DNA of 64,000 nucleotides from Conexibacter sp. SYSU D00693 (GCF_017084525.1 NZ_CP070950.1:3596001-3660000), one strand, 5' to 3'; positions 52,553-61,035 are shown, counted from the stretch's first letter. Notes: generated by a model from the letters alone, not told the origin. A program made the numbers and translations.

Positions 52553-53874
52553 GTCGTGGTGTCGGGCAGGTGCCGGCCCACGGGGCCGACGTAGATGCCG
52601 CGCGGCACGCCGTCCTCGCTGCCGTCGGCGACGTGGAGGTAGATCCGGGCGACGAACCCCGCGCCCGACCCGGAGCCCAGGCCGACATGGGGGCCGACCC
52701 AGAGCTTGTGGCCCTCCCACGTGAACGTGTACTCGTCCTCGTAGCGCTTGCGCGTGGTCTCGGCGACGTCCTGGCGGTACTGCGTGATCCCGTGCTCGGC
52801 CGCGGCCTGCACGAGCGACCGGCCCATGTCGCCGCCGGCGAAGCGCTCGGCCATCTCGTCGAGCGCGCGCAGCGTCTTGAGCACGAGGCCCGGACGGCGG
52901 AACGGCGACTCGGCGGCGGTCTCGAAGGCGCGGGGCGAGAAGCGCAGGTGGCGGGCCTCGCTGGCGGCGCGCTCCACGGCCTCGAGGACCGACTCGGGCG
53001 GCTCGTCCTCGGCGTGGACGACCTCCGCCGCGGCCGCCTCGTCCTCCTGGTCCACGAGCGCCAGGGCCCGCGTCAGCTCGGCGATCGTCCGGCGGTCCTG
53101 CTCGGCGGCCTCGCGCAGGCGCTCGACCTCGACGTGCGCGGCGTCGCGCTCGGCCAGCGCCGTGTCGTGCGCGCCGGCCAGCCGCTCGACCTCGGCGACC
53201 AGGTCCTCGTCGGCGGGACCGCTCTCCGCCGCGCTGGCGCGCGCCGCCGCGGCCTCGCCGGCCAGCTGCTCGACGCGGCGCGCCAGGGCGTCGCGCTCGC
53301 GCTCGAGGGCGTCGCGCACCGCCTCGGCCTCCCGCGCACGGGCGTCGGCCTCGTCGCGCTTGGCGCGGGCGGTCTCCGCCAGGCGGCGCAGCTCGGGCAG
53401 CTTGCGCTGCTCGCGCTCGAGGCGCTTCGTGGCCGCCTCGAGCGCCGCCTCGCCCTCGCGCAGCCTGCCGTGCGCCTCGAGGACCCGCTCGGTCACCTCG
53501 GCGAAGATCGCCTCGCCGATGCCGGACTGCTCGAGCAGGTCGTCCCAGCCCTTGAAGACCTGCTCGACCTCCTTCTCCGACGGCCAGCCCTGCTGCGGGT
53601 CCCAGTCCTCGGGCTCGGGCACGCCGCCCGTGAGGCCCGCCCAGCGCCAGACGGCGTGGACGATCTCGAGCCGGTCGAGCGCATCGCGCGTGTCGGCCCA
53701 CCACGAGGCGTCGCCCTTCGGCGGTTCTCGCTCCGTGTCGACGAGCCCCAGCTCGACCAGCGCCTGCTGCTCCGAGCGCCGCTTGTAGTACTCCTGGCGC
53801 AGCTGGTGGGTGGTCGGTTCGGCCTTCGGCGGCGCGGGCCGCCCGCCCTTCCGTGGCTTCTTGGCCTTCGACAT
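52549..53874 (-). CDS. Coiled-coil protein with a conserved C-terminal beta domain, function unknown
   Basis: 441 residues from ATG 53874 (TATTGT 10 nt upstream). Basic N-terminal tail (MSKAKKPRKGGRPAPPK), a helical region with WWADTRDALDRLEIVHAVW, then about 170 residues of heptad coiled coil (ATKRLEREQRKLPELRRLAE onward). The C-terminal ~110 residues (KRYEDEYTFTWEGHKLWVGP ... ARIYLHVADG ... IYVGPVGRHLPDT) form a beta-rich domain that ends in the (V/I)G-x-VGRHLP pattern seen in diverse bacterial proteins of unknown or defence-linked function. No nuclease or ATPase motif was seen. Confidence 0.75.
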   Translation of the reverse strand: MSKAKKPRKGGRPAPPKAEPTTHQLRQEYYKRRSEQQALVELGLVDTEREPPKGDASWWADTRDALDRLEIVHAVWRWAGLTGGVPEPEDWDPQQGWPSEKEVEQVFKGWDDLLEQSGIGEAIFAEVTERVLEAHGRLREGEAALEAATKRLEREQRKLPELRRLAETARAKRDEADARAREAEAVRDALERERDALARRVEQLAGEAAAARASAAESGPADEDLVAEVERLAGAHDTALAERDAAHVEVERLREAAEQDRRTIAELTRALALVDQEDEAAAAEVVHAEDEPPESVLEAVERAASEARHLRFSPRAFETAAESPFRRPGLVLKTLRALDEMAERFAGGDMGRSLVQAAAEHGITQYRQDVAETTRKRYEDEYTFTWEGHKLWVGPHVGLGSGSGAGFVARIYLHVADGSEDGVPRGIYVGPVGRHLPDTTT

Positions 53875-53920
53875 GCGGGGCCGGACAATAGGGAGCGCCA
53901 TCCCGCCCGCGTCGTCGGCT

Positions 53921-53949
53921 TCCAACGACCCGCGCGGCCCGTCGTTGGA
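53921..53949 (-). terminator. Terminator-like hairpin after the DsbA-like gene
   Basis: TCCAACGAC (53921-53929) pairs perfectly with GTCGTTGGA (53941-53949) across an 11-nt loop, directly abutting the minus-strand stop codon at 53950-53952. Confidence 0.6.
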
Positions 53950-54819
53950 CTACGAGGACAGGGTCCAGAGCGCGCCGTCGCCGACGGCCTCGTGGACCAG
54001 CGCGCCCTCCGCGGCGGCCTCGACGAGCGCCTGCTCCGCCGCACCGTCGTCCGGAGCGGCCAGACGCGGGGCCATGACGGCGGCGACCTCCCGCGTCGTC
54101 AGGCCGTGGCCCACGGCGCGGATCGCCTCCACGACGTCCTGCGCCGGCGGCCGGCGCTCGAGCGCCGGGTCCAGGTTGGCCAGGCAGACGTCGTAGGCCT
54201 CGGCAGGTTGGAACCCACCCGCGTCGAGCGTCCGGCCGTCGGGCGCGCGCAGGATGAGCGACGGCGCCGTGTAGCGGACCGGGCCGTCGGTCTGGGCGTG
54301 AGCGCCCATCGCCTCGGTCGCGCTGCCCGCCGCGGTGCGGGCCGCCTCGCGGTCGGCCTCGTAGGCGGCGCGGACCTCCGGGTCGTCGACCGAGGACACG
54401 CTGACGCCCGGCACGCCGCCGAGGCGCTCGAGCGCCGCCTCGAGCGCCACGTCCTCGTCGAGGGCGAGCCGCGTCGTGAACTGCACGAGCTGCAGCGCGC
54501 GCAGCGCCTCGAGCTCGCGGCCCGGCTGGGCGAGGCGGACGGCGACGACGAGCCGGCAGGCGCGCGAGGTCGCGGCGACGTGCGGCTTGGGCGCCCTGGA
54601 GAACGGCATGCCCCACCCGGCGTAGCGCCGGAAGCCCGCGGCCTGGCGGACCGGGGTGTAGCCGCGGCGCTCGTACTGCTCGCGCTCCTCGGTGAGGCCG
54701 ATGAGCCGCAGGTCCCACCGCAGCTGCTCGCCGAAGCGCCAGCGCAGGACGGCGAGCGCGGGCGAGGCCGACCACGCCCACGGGCAGCCGGGGTCGGTGA
54801 AGTGCGTGACCTCGATCAT
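53950..54819 (-). CDS. DsbA-family thioredoxin-fold protein (FrnE/2-hydroxychromene isomerase-like)
   Basis: 289 residues. THFTDPGCPWAW at the N-terminus gives the active-site region, but as C-P-W-A, with Cys12 only, instead of C-P-W-C. The helical insertion and TAPSLILRAPDGRTLDAGGF (cis-Pro region) fit the FrnE/DsbA group; a C-terminal winged-helix-like extension (LTTREVAAVMAPRLAAPDDG) is present. No signal peptide, so it is cytoplasmic. A single-Cys site suggests glutathione/mycothiol-type or isomerase chemistry. GGAGG precedes the ATG. Confidence 0.8.
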   Translation of the reverse strand: MIEVTHFTDPGCPWAWSASPALAVLRWRFGEQLRWDLRLIGLTEEREQYERRGYTPVRQAAGFRRYAGWGMPFSRAPKPHVAATSRACRLVVAVRLAQPGRELEALRALQLVQFTTRLALDEDVALEAALERLGGVPGVSVSSVDDPEVRAAYEADREAARTAAGSATEAMGAHAQTDGPVRYTAPSLILRAPDGRTLDAGGFQPAEAYDVCLANLDPALERRPPAQDVVEAIRAVGHGLTTREVAAVMAPRLAAPDDGAAEQALVEAAAEGALVHEAVGDGALWTLSS

Positions 54820-54835
54820 GGGTGCCTCCGTGCGG

Positions 54836-55426
54836 CTAGTTCAACGAGGGGTCGACCGGCATCCGCGCGACGAGGCGGAACGAGCCGCCCTTGCGCTCGA
54901 GCACGGCGCTCCACAGGGACGCGGGGTCCTCGCAGAGCACGTCGTCGGGCGTGGCGTCCTCGACGATCCAGTCCTCGCGCTCGAGCTCGGCCTCGAGCTG
55001 GCCAGGACCCCAGCCGGCGTAGCCGGCGAAGACCCGGCGGCGGTCGCTGCGGCCGGCCAGCGCCTCGCGGTCGGTCGTGTCGGCGACGAGGCCGACCCGG
55101 CCGGCGAGCAGGAAGGCCGCGTCCCCGGGGTCCTCGAGCTCGGCGACCAGGACGATGGCCTGCGGCTGCACCGGCCCGCCGACGTGGACGACGTCGCCGG
55201 GCTCGGCGAGGTCGGCCAGCTCGGGCACCGCGTCGCCCACCTCGGTGTCCGACGGCCGGTTGAGCACGAGGCCCAGGGCGCCGTCGTCGTCGTGGTTGGC
55301 GATCGCCACCACGGTGCGGGCGAAGTTCGGGTCCTCCAGACCGGGGGAGGCGACCAGCAGCTTGCCCGTCAGCGACGCCACGAGCGCATCGTAGGCCGCC
55401 CGCGTCGCATGTCCGTGCACGGACAT
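54836..55426 (-). CDS. AlgH/YqgE family protein (UPF0301)
   Basis: 196 residues from ATG 55426. The family core is clear: GKLLVASPGLEDPNFARTVV, ALGLVLNRPSDTEVGDAVPE, GGPVQPQAIVLV, VFAGYAGWGPGQLEAELERE. Biochemical role unknown; in Pseudomonas AlgH affects alginate and other regulons. It ends 16 nt upstream of the DsbA-like start (same strand), so they are likely co-transcribed. The start codon lies inside a perfect 20-bp palindrome. Confidence 0.9.
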   Translation of the reverse strand: MSVHGHATRAAYDALVASLTGKLLVASPGLEDPNFARTVVAIANHDDDGALGLVLNRPSDTEVGDAVPELADLAEPGDVVHVGGPVQPQAIVLVAELEDPGDAAFLLAGRVGLVADTTDREALAGRSDRRRVFAGYAGWGPGQLEAELEREDWIVEDATPDDVLCEDPASLWSAVLERKGGSFRLVARMPVDPSLN

Positions 55427-55427
55427 G
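55408..55427. promoter_or_regulatory. Perfect 20-bp palindrome at the AlgH start codon
   Basis: CATGTCCGTGCACGGACATG is fully self-complementary. It contains the AlgH ATG on minus and lies 36 nt before the divergent secreted-protein start at 55463, so a repressor bound here could affect both genes. It could also be chance codon choice. Confidence 0.4.
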
Positions 55428-55462
55428 GGGGCAGAACCAACCGGGAAGCCTCCTGTTCCGAG

Positions 55463-56410
55463 ATGCAGATGAACCGACGACTGACTGTCCTGCTCGCGGC
55501 AGGGGCGCTCGCTCCTGCGCTCGCCGCCCCCGTCGCCAGCGCGAAGACGAACGTCGCCGTGGGGATCGGCGACCAGAACGCCGCGATGTTCGCCGACGCG
55601 AACTTCAAGGCGCTGAAGATCAAGAAGGTCCGCTACTTCATCCCGTGGAACGCGGCGCGCAACGCCGCGGAGCTCAACAAGGCCGACGCGTACGTCGCCG
55701 CCGCCCGCAAGGCCAAGGCGCGCGTCTTCTTCCACATCTCCACGGACGACTTCACGCCGAAGAAGGCCAAGCTCCCGTCCACCTCGCAGTACAAGCGCGA
55801 GGTCGGCAAGCTCATCAAGCGCTACCGCGCGAAGGGCGTCAAGGAGTGGGGCGTCTGGAACGAGGCCAACCACAAGTCCCAGCCGACGTGGGACAACCCG
55901 AGCCGCGCGGCCGGCTTCTACCGCCAGATGCGCACGATGTGCAAGGGCTGCACGATCCTCGCGCTGGACGTCCTCGACCAGGCCGGCGACTCGCGCTACA
56001 TCAGCCGCTGGTTCGCCGCCCTGCCGCGCTCCATCCGCACGAGCTCGTCGCTGCGGGTCGGCATCCACAACTACTCCGACACCAACCGCAAGCGCTCGAC
56101 CGGCACCAGCCGGATCATCAAGGCCGTCAAGCAGCGCAACCGCCGCGCCTCGTTCTGGCTGACCGAGACCGGCGGCGTCGCGAACTTCGGCCGCGCCTTC
56201 CCGTGCGACCTCAAGCGCCAGGCCAACCGCACGGCGTACATGTTCACGCTGGCCAAGAAGCACCGGCGCGACGTCGACCGCCTCTACGCCTACAGCTGGT
56301 CGGGCGGCGACTGCTCGAGCGTGTTCGACGCCGGCCTCACCGACCAGAACGGCAAGGTGCGTCCCGCCTACAGCACGTTCAAGTCCAAGGCGGCGTCGTT
56401 CGCCCGCTAG
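55463..56410 (+). CDS. Secreted glycoside-hydrolase-like protein (clan A TIM barrel)
   Basis: 315 residues from ATG 55463 (55469 is also possible). Signal peptide RRLTVLLAAGALAPALAAPV then ASA. The mature part reads like a GH-A barrel: E134 in WGVWNEANHK would be the acid/base and E235 in FWLTETGGV the nucleophile. The protein is short and rich in Lys/Arg, ending without a binding module. Substrate unknown; cell-envelope glycan turnover is a reasonable guess. It is followed by a strong terminator. Confidence 0.75.
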   Translation: MQMNRRLTVLLAAGALAPALAAPVASAKTNVAVGIGDQNAAMFADANFKALKIKKVRYFIPWNAARNAAELNKADAYVAAARKAKARVFFHISTDDFTPKKAKLPSTSQYKREVGKLIKRYRAKGVKEWGVWNEANHKSQPTWDNPSRAAGFYRQMRTMCKGCTILALDVLDQAGDSRYISRWFAALPRSIRTSSSLRVGIHNYSDTNRKRSTGTSRIIKAVKQRNRRASFWLTETGGVANFGRAFPCDLKRQANRTAYMFTLAKKHRRDVDRLYAYSWSGGDCSSVFDAGLTDQNGKVRPAYSTFKSKAASFAR

Positions 56411-56423
56411 CCGTCGCGACGGA

Positions 56424-56451
56424 CGGGCGGGCCGGAGCTCCGGCCCGCCCG
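56424..56451 (+). terminator. Perfect 28-bp palindromic terminator
   Basis: CGGGCGGGCCGGAG and its exact complement form a 14-bp stem with no unpaired loop bases, starting 13 nt after the stop of the secreted protein gene. Confidence 0.75.
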
Positions 56452-56527
56452 CTCGCCCGGCTCGACCACCACGAAGGTCGAGAACCCGGTGTTTGAGCAC
56501 GGACCGCCCGGGAACCCCGGACCTAGC

Positions 56528-57241
56528 GTGACGAACGCCCGAACCCTCATCTCCGTCATCGACGCGGACCCCGAGCTGGGTGCCGACCTCGATGCCGAGG
56601 CCAAGGAGCTCGCCCGACGCCACGCCGTGGCCGTCGTGCACGCCCTCGGCCCCGGCCCCCTCGAGATCTCGCTCAACGGCGCCACGGCGCAGCCGGCGCT
56701 CGGCCTCCTCATCCTGGACGGACTCATCACCCGTGACGTCGAGCTGGCCGGCCGCTCGACCACGGAGCTGCTCGGCGCCGGCGACGTCATCCGTCCCTGG
56801 GACGACGAAGCGACGCTGGACCCCCTGCCCGGCTCGGTGCGCTGGAGCGTGCTGGAGCCCGCGCGCGTGGCGGTGCTCGACCGGCGCTTCGCCGCGGTCG
56901 CGGGCCGCTGGCCCACGGTGCTCGACACCGTCGTGGGCCGCGCCGCGCGACGCTCGCGCAGCCTGTCGGTGCAGCGGGCGATCGCCCAGGTGCCGCGCGT
57001 CGACGCGCGCGTGCTCGTCCTGCTCTGGCAGCTGGCCGACCGCTTCGGCAAGGTCTCGCCGCAGGGCGTGCGGGTGCCGCTCCAGCTCACCCACGAGACG
57101 ATCGGCAAGCTCGTTGGCGCGCGCCGGCCGTCGGTGACCACGGCGCTGGGCGTCCTGGCCCGCCGCGGCCTGGTCGAGCGCACGGACGCCGGCTGGCTGC
57201 TGCACGGCGACCCGGCCGAGTCGCTGCCCGACCTGCTCTAG
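56528..57241 (+). CDS. Crp/Fnr-family transcriptional regulator
   Basis: 237 residues from GTG 56528; GTG 56489 would add 13. The N-terminal cupin-like domain keeps GRSTTELLGAGDVIRPWDDE, close to a cNMP-binding fold but without the Arg-Ser phosphate-binding signature. The C-terminus has the long dimer helix (ARVLVLLWQLADRFG) and a Crp winged helix (LTHETIGKLVGARRPSVTTA, LGVLARRGLVERTDAGW). Effector and targets unknown; the convergent neighbour is an MFS transporter. Confidence 0.85.
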   Translation: MTNARTLISVIDADPELGADLDAEAKELARRHAVAVVHALGPGPLEISLNGATAQPALGLLILDGLITRDVELAGRSTTELLGAGDVIRPWDDEATLDPLPGSVRWSVLEPARVAVLDRRFAAVAGRWPTVLDTVVGRAARRSRSLSVQRAIAQVPRVDARVLVLLWQLADRFGKVSPQGVRVPLQLTHETIGKLVGARRPSVTTALGVLARRGLVERTDAGWLLHGDPAESLPDLL

Positions 57242-57252
57242 GCGCCGGCCGC

Positions 57253-58923
57253 TCAGCCGCCGAGGAGGCCCTCGAGGAGCCCGCCGATCGAGCGCGGGTT
57301 GACCCCGTGGCGCTCCTCGTAGCGTCGGGCGTCGTCGGCGTCGGCCAGCGCGAGGACGAGCTCCTCGCGCGTCGAGCCGTTGCGGCACGCGGTGGTGTCG
57401 AGGTAGGCCAGCGCCCGGTCCTGGAGGAAGCCCCCCAGGCCACCCGAGCTGGGCAGCTCGCGCTCCTCGCACGGGTTCTGGAGCCGCACGGGCTCCGGGG
57501 CGCGACGGTCGTGCGCCAGGGCGTAGCCCGCGGGCAGCACGAGCGCGACGACGGCCGCGAGGCCGACGGCGGTCCCGCCGACGGGCAGCAGGACGAGCGC
57601 GGCCAGCAGCGCGAGCGCCCCCGTCACGAGGAACGCGGTCCGGAACGCCTCGCCGACGGCGGCCACCAGCGTGTCGTCGGCGCGCTGGGCGACCCGGCGG
57701 AACTCGGCGCGCTCGGCCTCGTCGCCGTCGAGCTGGGCCTCCTGCTCGGCCAGCGCGTCGCGCAGCGCGCCGCGCGGCGCCTCGGCGTCGACGCCCGAGA
57801 GCAGCTCGGGGGCGAGGCGGACCTTCTCGAGCGGGTCGATCCTGGCGTCGAGCACGATCGCGACGCCGCGCTCGCGGGCCGTCGTGGTTGCGTCGTCGAG
57901 GTCGTGCTGGACGGGGAAGGCCAGGCCGAACACCGCGAGGGCGATGCCGGCGTGGCGCAGGGCGAGGAGCTTCGCCGCGTCGCCGGCGTCGCGCTCGGGC
58001 AGCAGGTCGCCGCCCAGCGCGGTGAGCGACAGGCCCATGCCCAGGCCGGCGGCCACCTGCGGCGGGACGGTCCACAGCAGGTTCGCCTCCGGGACGAAGG
58101 CCAGCGCGAGCACGCCGCCGCCCACGAGCGCGCAGCCCGCGGCCGCACGGGTCCGGGCGGGGCCGCCGAGGCGGGCGCCCACGACCGCGGCGGCGGGCAG
58201 GACCGTGACGATCGCCGCGGCTTCGAGCGGCGCCTCGGCCCAGCCGGCGACGAGCAGCAGGATGAGCAGGAAGAGGACCGCCGACAGCGCGGCGGAGACG
58301 AGGAGGAGGGCGAGGGCGGGCGCGGCCTGGACCGGCGGCTTGGCGGCCGCCGGCGCCGCGCCGCTGGCGGCGTGGTGCTCGTGCAGCGCGCTCCGCCCGG
58401 ACCAGCAGGCGAGCGCGGCGGCCGCGGCGACCGGCGCCTGGAAGAGGAAGATCGAGCGCCACGAGAAGAGCTCGGTGAGCAGGCCGCCGAGCGCGGGCCC
58501 GACCGCGGCGGCGAGGACGGCGGCCCCGAGCCACAGCTGGCGCCCGCGGCGCTCGTCGTCGCCCGCCAGCACCGCGAAGGCGGCCACGAGCACGGCGGCA
58601 CCGCCCACCGCCTGCACCCCGCGCAGCACGAGCAGCGGCGTCAGGCTGTCGACCGCGCCGCACAGGGCGCTGGCCGCGGCGAAGAGCGCGCCGCCTGCGG
58701 CGCCGACCACGGCGGGCCCGGCGCGGCGCTGCACGCGCTCGGCGCCGAGCACGGCGGGGACGAGGACGAAGGTGTAGATCGCCAGGACCCCGGCGACGCC
58801 CTGCACCGTCGCGTCGAGCTCGTTGAGCAGCGCGGGCAGCGCCAGCGTCACGATCGACGTGTCGGCCAGCGCGAGGGCAGCCGCTGCCGCCAGGAGGAGC
58901 GTCCGCGGTCGCGCGCCGGCCAC
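57253..58923 (-). CDS. MFS transporter (DHA2-like, probable drug/metabolite exporter)
   Basis: 556 residues from GTG 58923, which is 7 nt after TAACGT (58936-58931). N-terminal helices ALADTSIVTLALPALLNELD and VLRGVQAVGGAAVL match the 14-TM DHA2 group; about 12-14 hydrophobic segments. An extracytoplasmic loop near 370-440 is unusually long and charged, and the C-terminal ~75 residues are soluble (NPCEERELPSSGGLG, TTACRNGSTREELVLA), including a Cys pair. Substrate unknown. Confidence 0.83.
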   Translation of the reverse strand: MAGARPRTLLLAAAAALALADTSIVTLALPALLNELDATVQGVAGVLAIYTFVLVPAVLGAERVQRRAGPAVVGAAGGALFAAASALCGAVDSLTPLLVLRGVQAVGGAAVLVAAFAVLAGDDERRGRQLWLGAAVLAAAVGPALGGLLTELFSWRSIFLFQAPVAAAAALACWSGRSALHEHHAASGAAPAAAKPPVQAAPALALLLVSAALSAVLFLLILLLVAGWAEAPLEAAAIVTVLPAAAVVGARLGGPARTRAAAGCALVGGGVLALAFVPEANLLWTVPPQVAAGLGMGLSLTALGGDLLPERDAGDAAKLLALRHAGIALAVFGLAFPVQHDLDDATTTARERGVAIVLDARIDPLEKVRLAPELLSGVDAEAPRGALRDALAEQEAQLDGDEAERAEFRRVAQRADDTLVAAVGEAFRTAFLVTGALALLAALVLLPVGGTAVGLAAVVALVLPAGYALAHDRRAPEPVRLQNPCEERELPSSGGLGGFLQDRALAYLDTTACRNGSTREELVLALADADDARRYEERHGVNPRSIGGLLEGLLGG

Positions 58924-58968
58924 GGCGGGCACGTTATCCGCGCGCGGGTCGGCCGCGCGTCAGGGCGG

Positions 58969-59628
58969 CTACCGGGACTCGCGCAGGCGCCGCAGCGCCT
59001 CGAGCTCGCGCCGGCGCACCCACTTGGCGATCCGGTCGCGCTCGCCCTCGGGCACCTCGCCGAGCTCCAGGGCGCGCAGGCCGTCGTCGGTCGCGCGCAC
59101 GACGCGCGCGGGGACGTCGACCTGCGTCTCGTGCTGGTCGGAGAGGTCGATGAGCAGCCGCAGGCCGTCGCCCTCGGCGAGCTGCGGGACGCCGCTGAGC
59201 AGGATGCCGCCGGCGCTCACGTCGCGCGTGCGCGCGCGCAACCACCCGTGGGAGAGGCCGTCGGGCACGACGGTGACCGGCCGGACGACGGTGATGCGCG
59301 CGTGCTCGCGGCGCTGGACCGGGTCGGCGTCCTGGGCCTCGAGCCAGACGGCGTGGACGACGTCGTCGCGCACGACGCCCTGGGGCGACGGGACGGCGAG
59401 CAGCGTGACCTCCAGGCGCCCGTCGCCGTCGACGGGGACCAGCGAGGCCTTGCGGCGATGCAGGAAGCGCGGCGGCAGGTCCTTCGCGCCGGCCACGACG
59501 AGCTCGGCGGCGCCGGAGACGGCGTGGCTGACGTGCGCCTCCACCACGGGGCCGCCATGCACGTGGACGAGCACGCGCTCGGCGTCGGTCGGGCGCAGGC
59601 GGTCGAGGAGGCGCATCGCCCACGTCAT
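58969..59628 (-). CDS. YcgR-like PilZ protein (c-di-GMP receptor)
   Basis: 219 residues. An N-terminal YcgR-type barrel (about 15-105) is followed by PilZ: QRREHARI (RxxxR switch) and RDVSAGGILLSG (D-x-S-x-x-G). Together these indicate c-di-GMP binding, with a flagellar-brake or envelope output by analogy to YcgR. It is the second PilZ gene in the window, so c-di-GMP signalling is active in this organism. No flagellar gene is present here. Confidence 0.86.
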   Translation of the reverse strand: MTWAMRLLDRLRPTDAERVLVHVHGGPVVEAHVSHAVSGAAELVVAGAKDLPPRFLHRRKASLVPVDGDGRLEVTLLAVPSPQGVVRDDVVHAVWLEAQDADPVQRREHARITVVRPVTVVPDGLSHGWLRARTRDVSAGGILLSGVPQLAEGDGLRLLIDLSDQHETQVDVPARVVRATDDGLRALELGEVPEGERDRIAKWVRRRELEALRRLRESR

Positions 59629-59702
59629 CGGCAGCTTCAGGGTCTTCCCGGAGCGCCGCGGTCTGCGTGCAGCGCCCAGCGGCGGTGGGTACTACGTCCG
59701 AC

Positions 59703-59939
59703 ATGGCGAAGACCCAGCGCGAGCGCGACGACGAGGCGCGCAAGGCCAAGCTCGACCGCATCGAGGAGCAGGTCGAGAACGGCTCTCTGACGATCCGCAC
59801 GATGAGCGAGGAGGAGCGTCAGCGCTGGGCGCGCAAGCGCGAGGAGAAGGCCACCGAGCTCACCCCCGCCGAGCAGCGCAAGGCCGCCTCGGCGGAGCGC
59901 CGGCGCAGCCGCCGCGCGGCCCGCGCCGCCGAGGGCTAG
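59703..59939 (+). CDS. Small highly charged helical protein, unknown function
   Basis: 78 residues from ATG 59703: MAKTQRERDDEARKAKLDRI, then EEQVENGSLTIRTMSEEERQ, and an Arg/Ala-rich tail. Almost entirely predicted helix with alternating charge, like small nucleic-acid- or ribosome-associated proteins. TACTAC lies 7 nt before the ATG. The composition and divergent position make it a plausible real gene, but it matches no family I recognise. Confidence 0.6.
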   Translation: MAKTQRERDDEARKAKLDRIEEQVENGSLTIRTMSEEERQRWARKREEKATELTPAEQRKAASAERRRSRRAARAAEG

Positions 59940-60168
59940 ACACCCTGTCGACCGTCTGTCGCAGACTGCGACCGTTCGTCGCAGACCGTGCAGTGCACTG
60001 CCTTCCAGGGGTTTTGCCCGGTCCGGACGCCGGGCAGGTCCCCAGCCACGTGACGGCGACCTCCAGCAGATGTACGCTCGCGGCCGGCAGCAGGGGGAAC
60101 GGACTGTGGTCCGTGCGGCCGGAACACCGCTCATGCCACAGCTGTCGCATGCCGAAGAGGGCCTAGCC
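59940..60168 (+). other. Structured leader region of the alpha/beta hydrolase gene
   Basis: 229 nt. GTCGCAG/CTGCGAC (59955-59969) is a small hairpin that could terminate the upstream gene. GGGGTTTTGCCCGG ... CCGGGCAGGTCCCC near 60010-60043 forms a longer stem with an internal bulge. TACGCT at 60072-60077 is a candidate -10 box, which would leave a leader of about 85 nt before the ATG. No known riboswitch class was recognised. Confidence 0.35.
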
Positions 60169-61035
60169 ATGTCCACACCGTCCATCCGCGACGTCGAACT
60201 GGATGCGGGGCGCAAGCTCCGGGTCCGCTCCTGGCCCGGCCGCGGACGCCCGCTCGTGCTGCTGCACGGGCTGCTGGACGACTCGGAGGGCTGGGCGCGC
60301 CTGGCGGCCGACTCGCACCGCCCCTGCATCGCCATCGACCTGCCCGGCTTCGGCGGCTCGAGCAGCCCGACCCGCGCGCGCATCAGCGCCTACGCGGAGG
60401 ACGTGTGCGCCGGCATCGAGCGCCTGGGCATCGACGACTGCACGCTCGTCGGCCACTCGCTCGGCGGCGCGGTCGCCACCGCGGTGGCCGAGCGCTGTCC
60501 CGCGGTCCAGAGCCTCGTGCTCCTGGCGCCGGCGGGCTACGGCAACATCCGCCTGGCCGAGGCGATCGCCCTGCCCGGCGTGCGCGACGTCGCCAAGCTC
60601 GCGCTGCCCCTCGGCCTGGTGAACCCGCTCGTGGTCACCGGCGCCTACTCGACCTTCGTCGCCCACCGGCGGCTGCCGTCCAAGGACCTCGTCGAGCGCC
60701 TGCGCCGCCGCGCGTGGCAGTCGGGCGACGGCGTGCGCTCCGCGGTGCTGGCCATCAGTGCCGCCGGGCGCTCCGAGCGCGGCTTCGCCAAGCGCCGCGT
60801 CGCCTTCGACGGTCCCGTCGCCGCCCTGTGGGGCGAGCACGACGCGCTCGTCTCGACCGATCACGCCGCCGCGCTCAAGCGCGCGCTGCCCCAGGCCCGC
60901 ATCGAGGTCTGGCGCGGGATGGGCCACCACCCCCAGCGCGAGCGCCCGCACGAGCTCAACCAGTTCATCGAGCGCCAGGCGTGGCGCGCGCGGCGCGAGT
61001 CGAGCGCCCGCCGTCGCGTCGCGCGGGCAGCGTAG
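60169..61035 (+). CDS. Alpha/beta hydrolase
   Basis: 288 residues from ATG 60169. LVLLHGLLDDSEGW carries the oxyanion-hole HG; the nucleophile elbow is LVGHSLGGAVA (Ser in GHSLG); an acid in LWGEHDALV and the final His in GMGHHPQRERP complete the triad. Mid-size cap domain. Typical of hydrolases acting on esters, lactones or C-C bonds; the substrate is unknown. The last 71 nt overlap the convergent ACT-domain gene. Confidence 0.85.
   Translation: MSTPSIRDVELDAGRKLRVRSWPGRGRPLVLLHGLLDDSEGWARLAADSHRPCIAIDLPGFGGSSSPTRARISAYAEDVCAGIERLGIDDCTLVGHSLGGAVATAVAERCPAVQSLVLLAPAGYGNIRLAEAIALPGVRDVAKLALPLGLVNPLVVTGAYSTFVAHRRLPSKDLVERLRRRAWQSGDGVRSAVLAISAAGRSERGFAKRRVAFDGPVAALWGEHDALVSTDHAAALKRALPQARIEVWRGMGHHPQRERPHELNQFIERQAWRARRESSARRRVARAA

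Noticed and set aside
55427-58663. Minus-strand extension upstream of the AlgH gene
   Set aside because: The extension is antisense to the secreted protein and Crp-type genes and is Arg-rich filler; the AlgH family begins near 55426.
57307-59790. 827-codon plus-strand frame over the MFS and PilZ genes
   Set aside because: Low-complexity Arg/Gly/Asp sequence antisense to a membrane transporter with clear helices.
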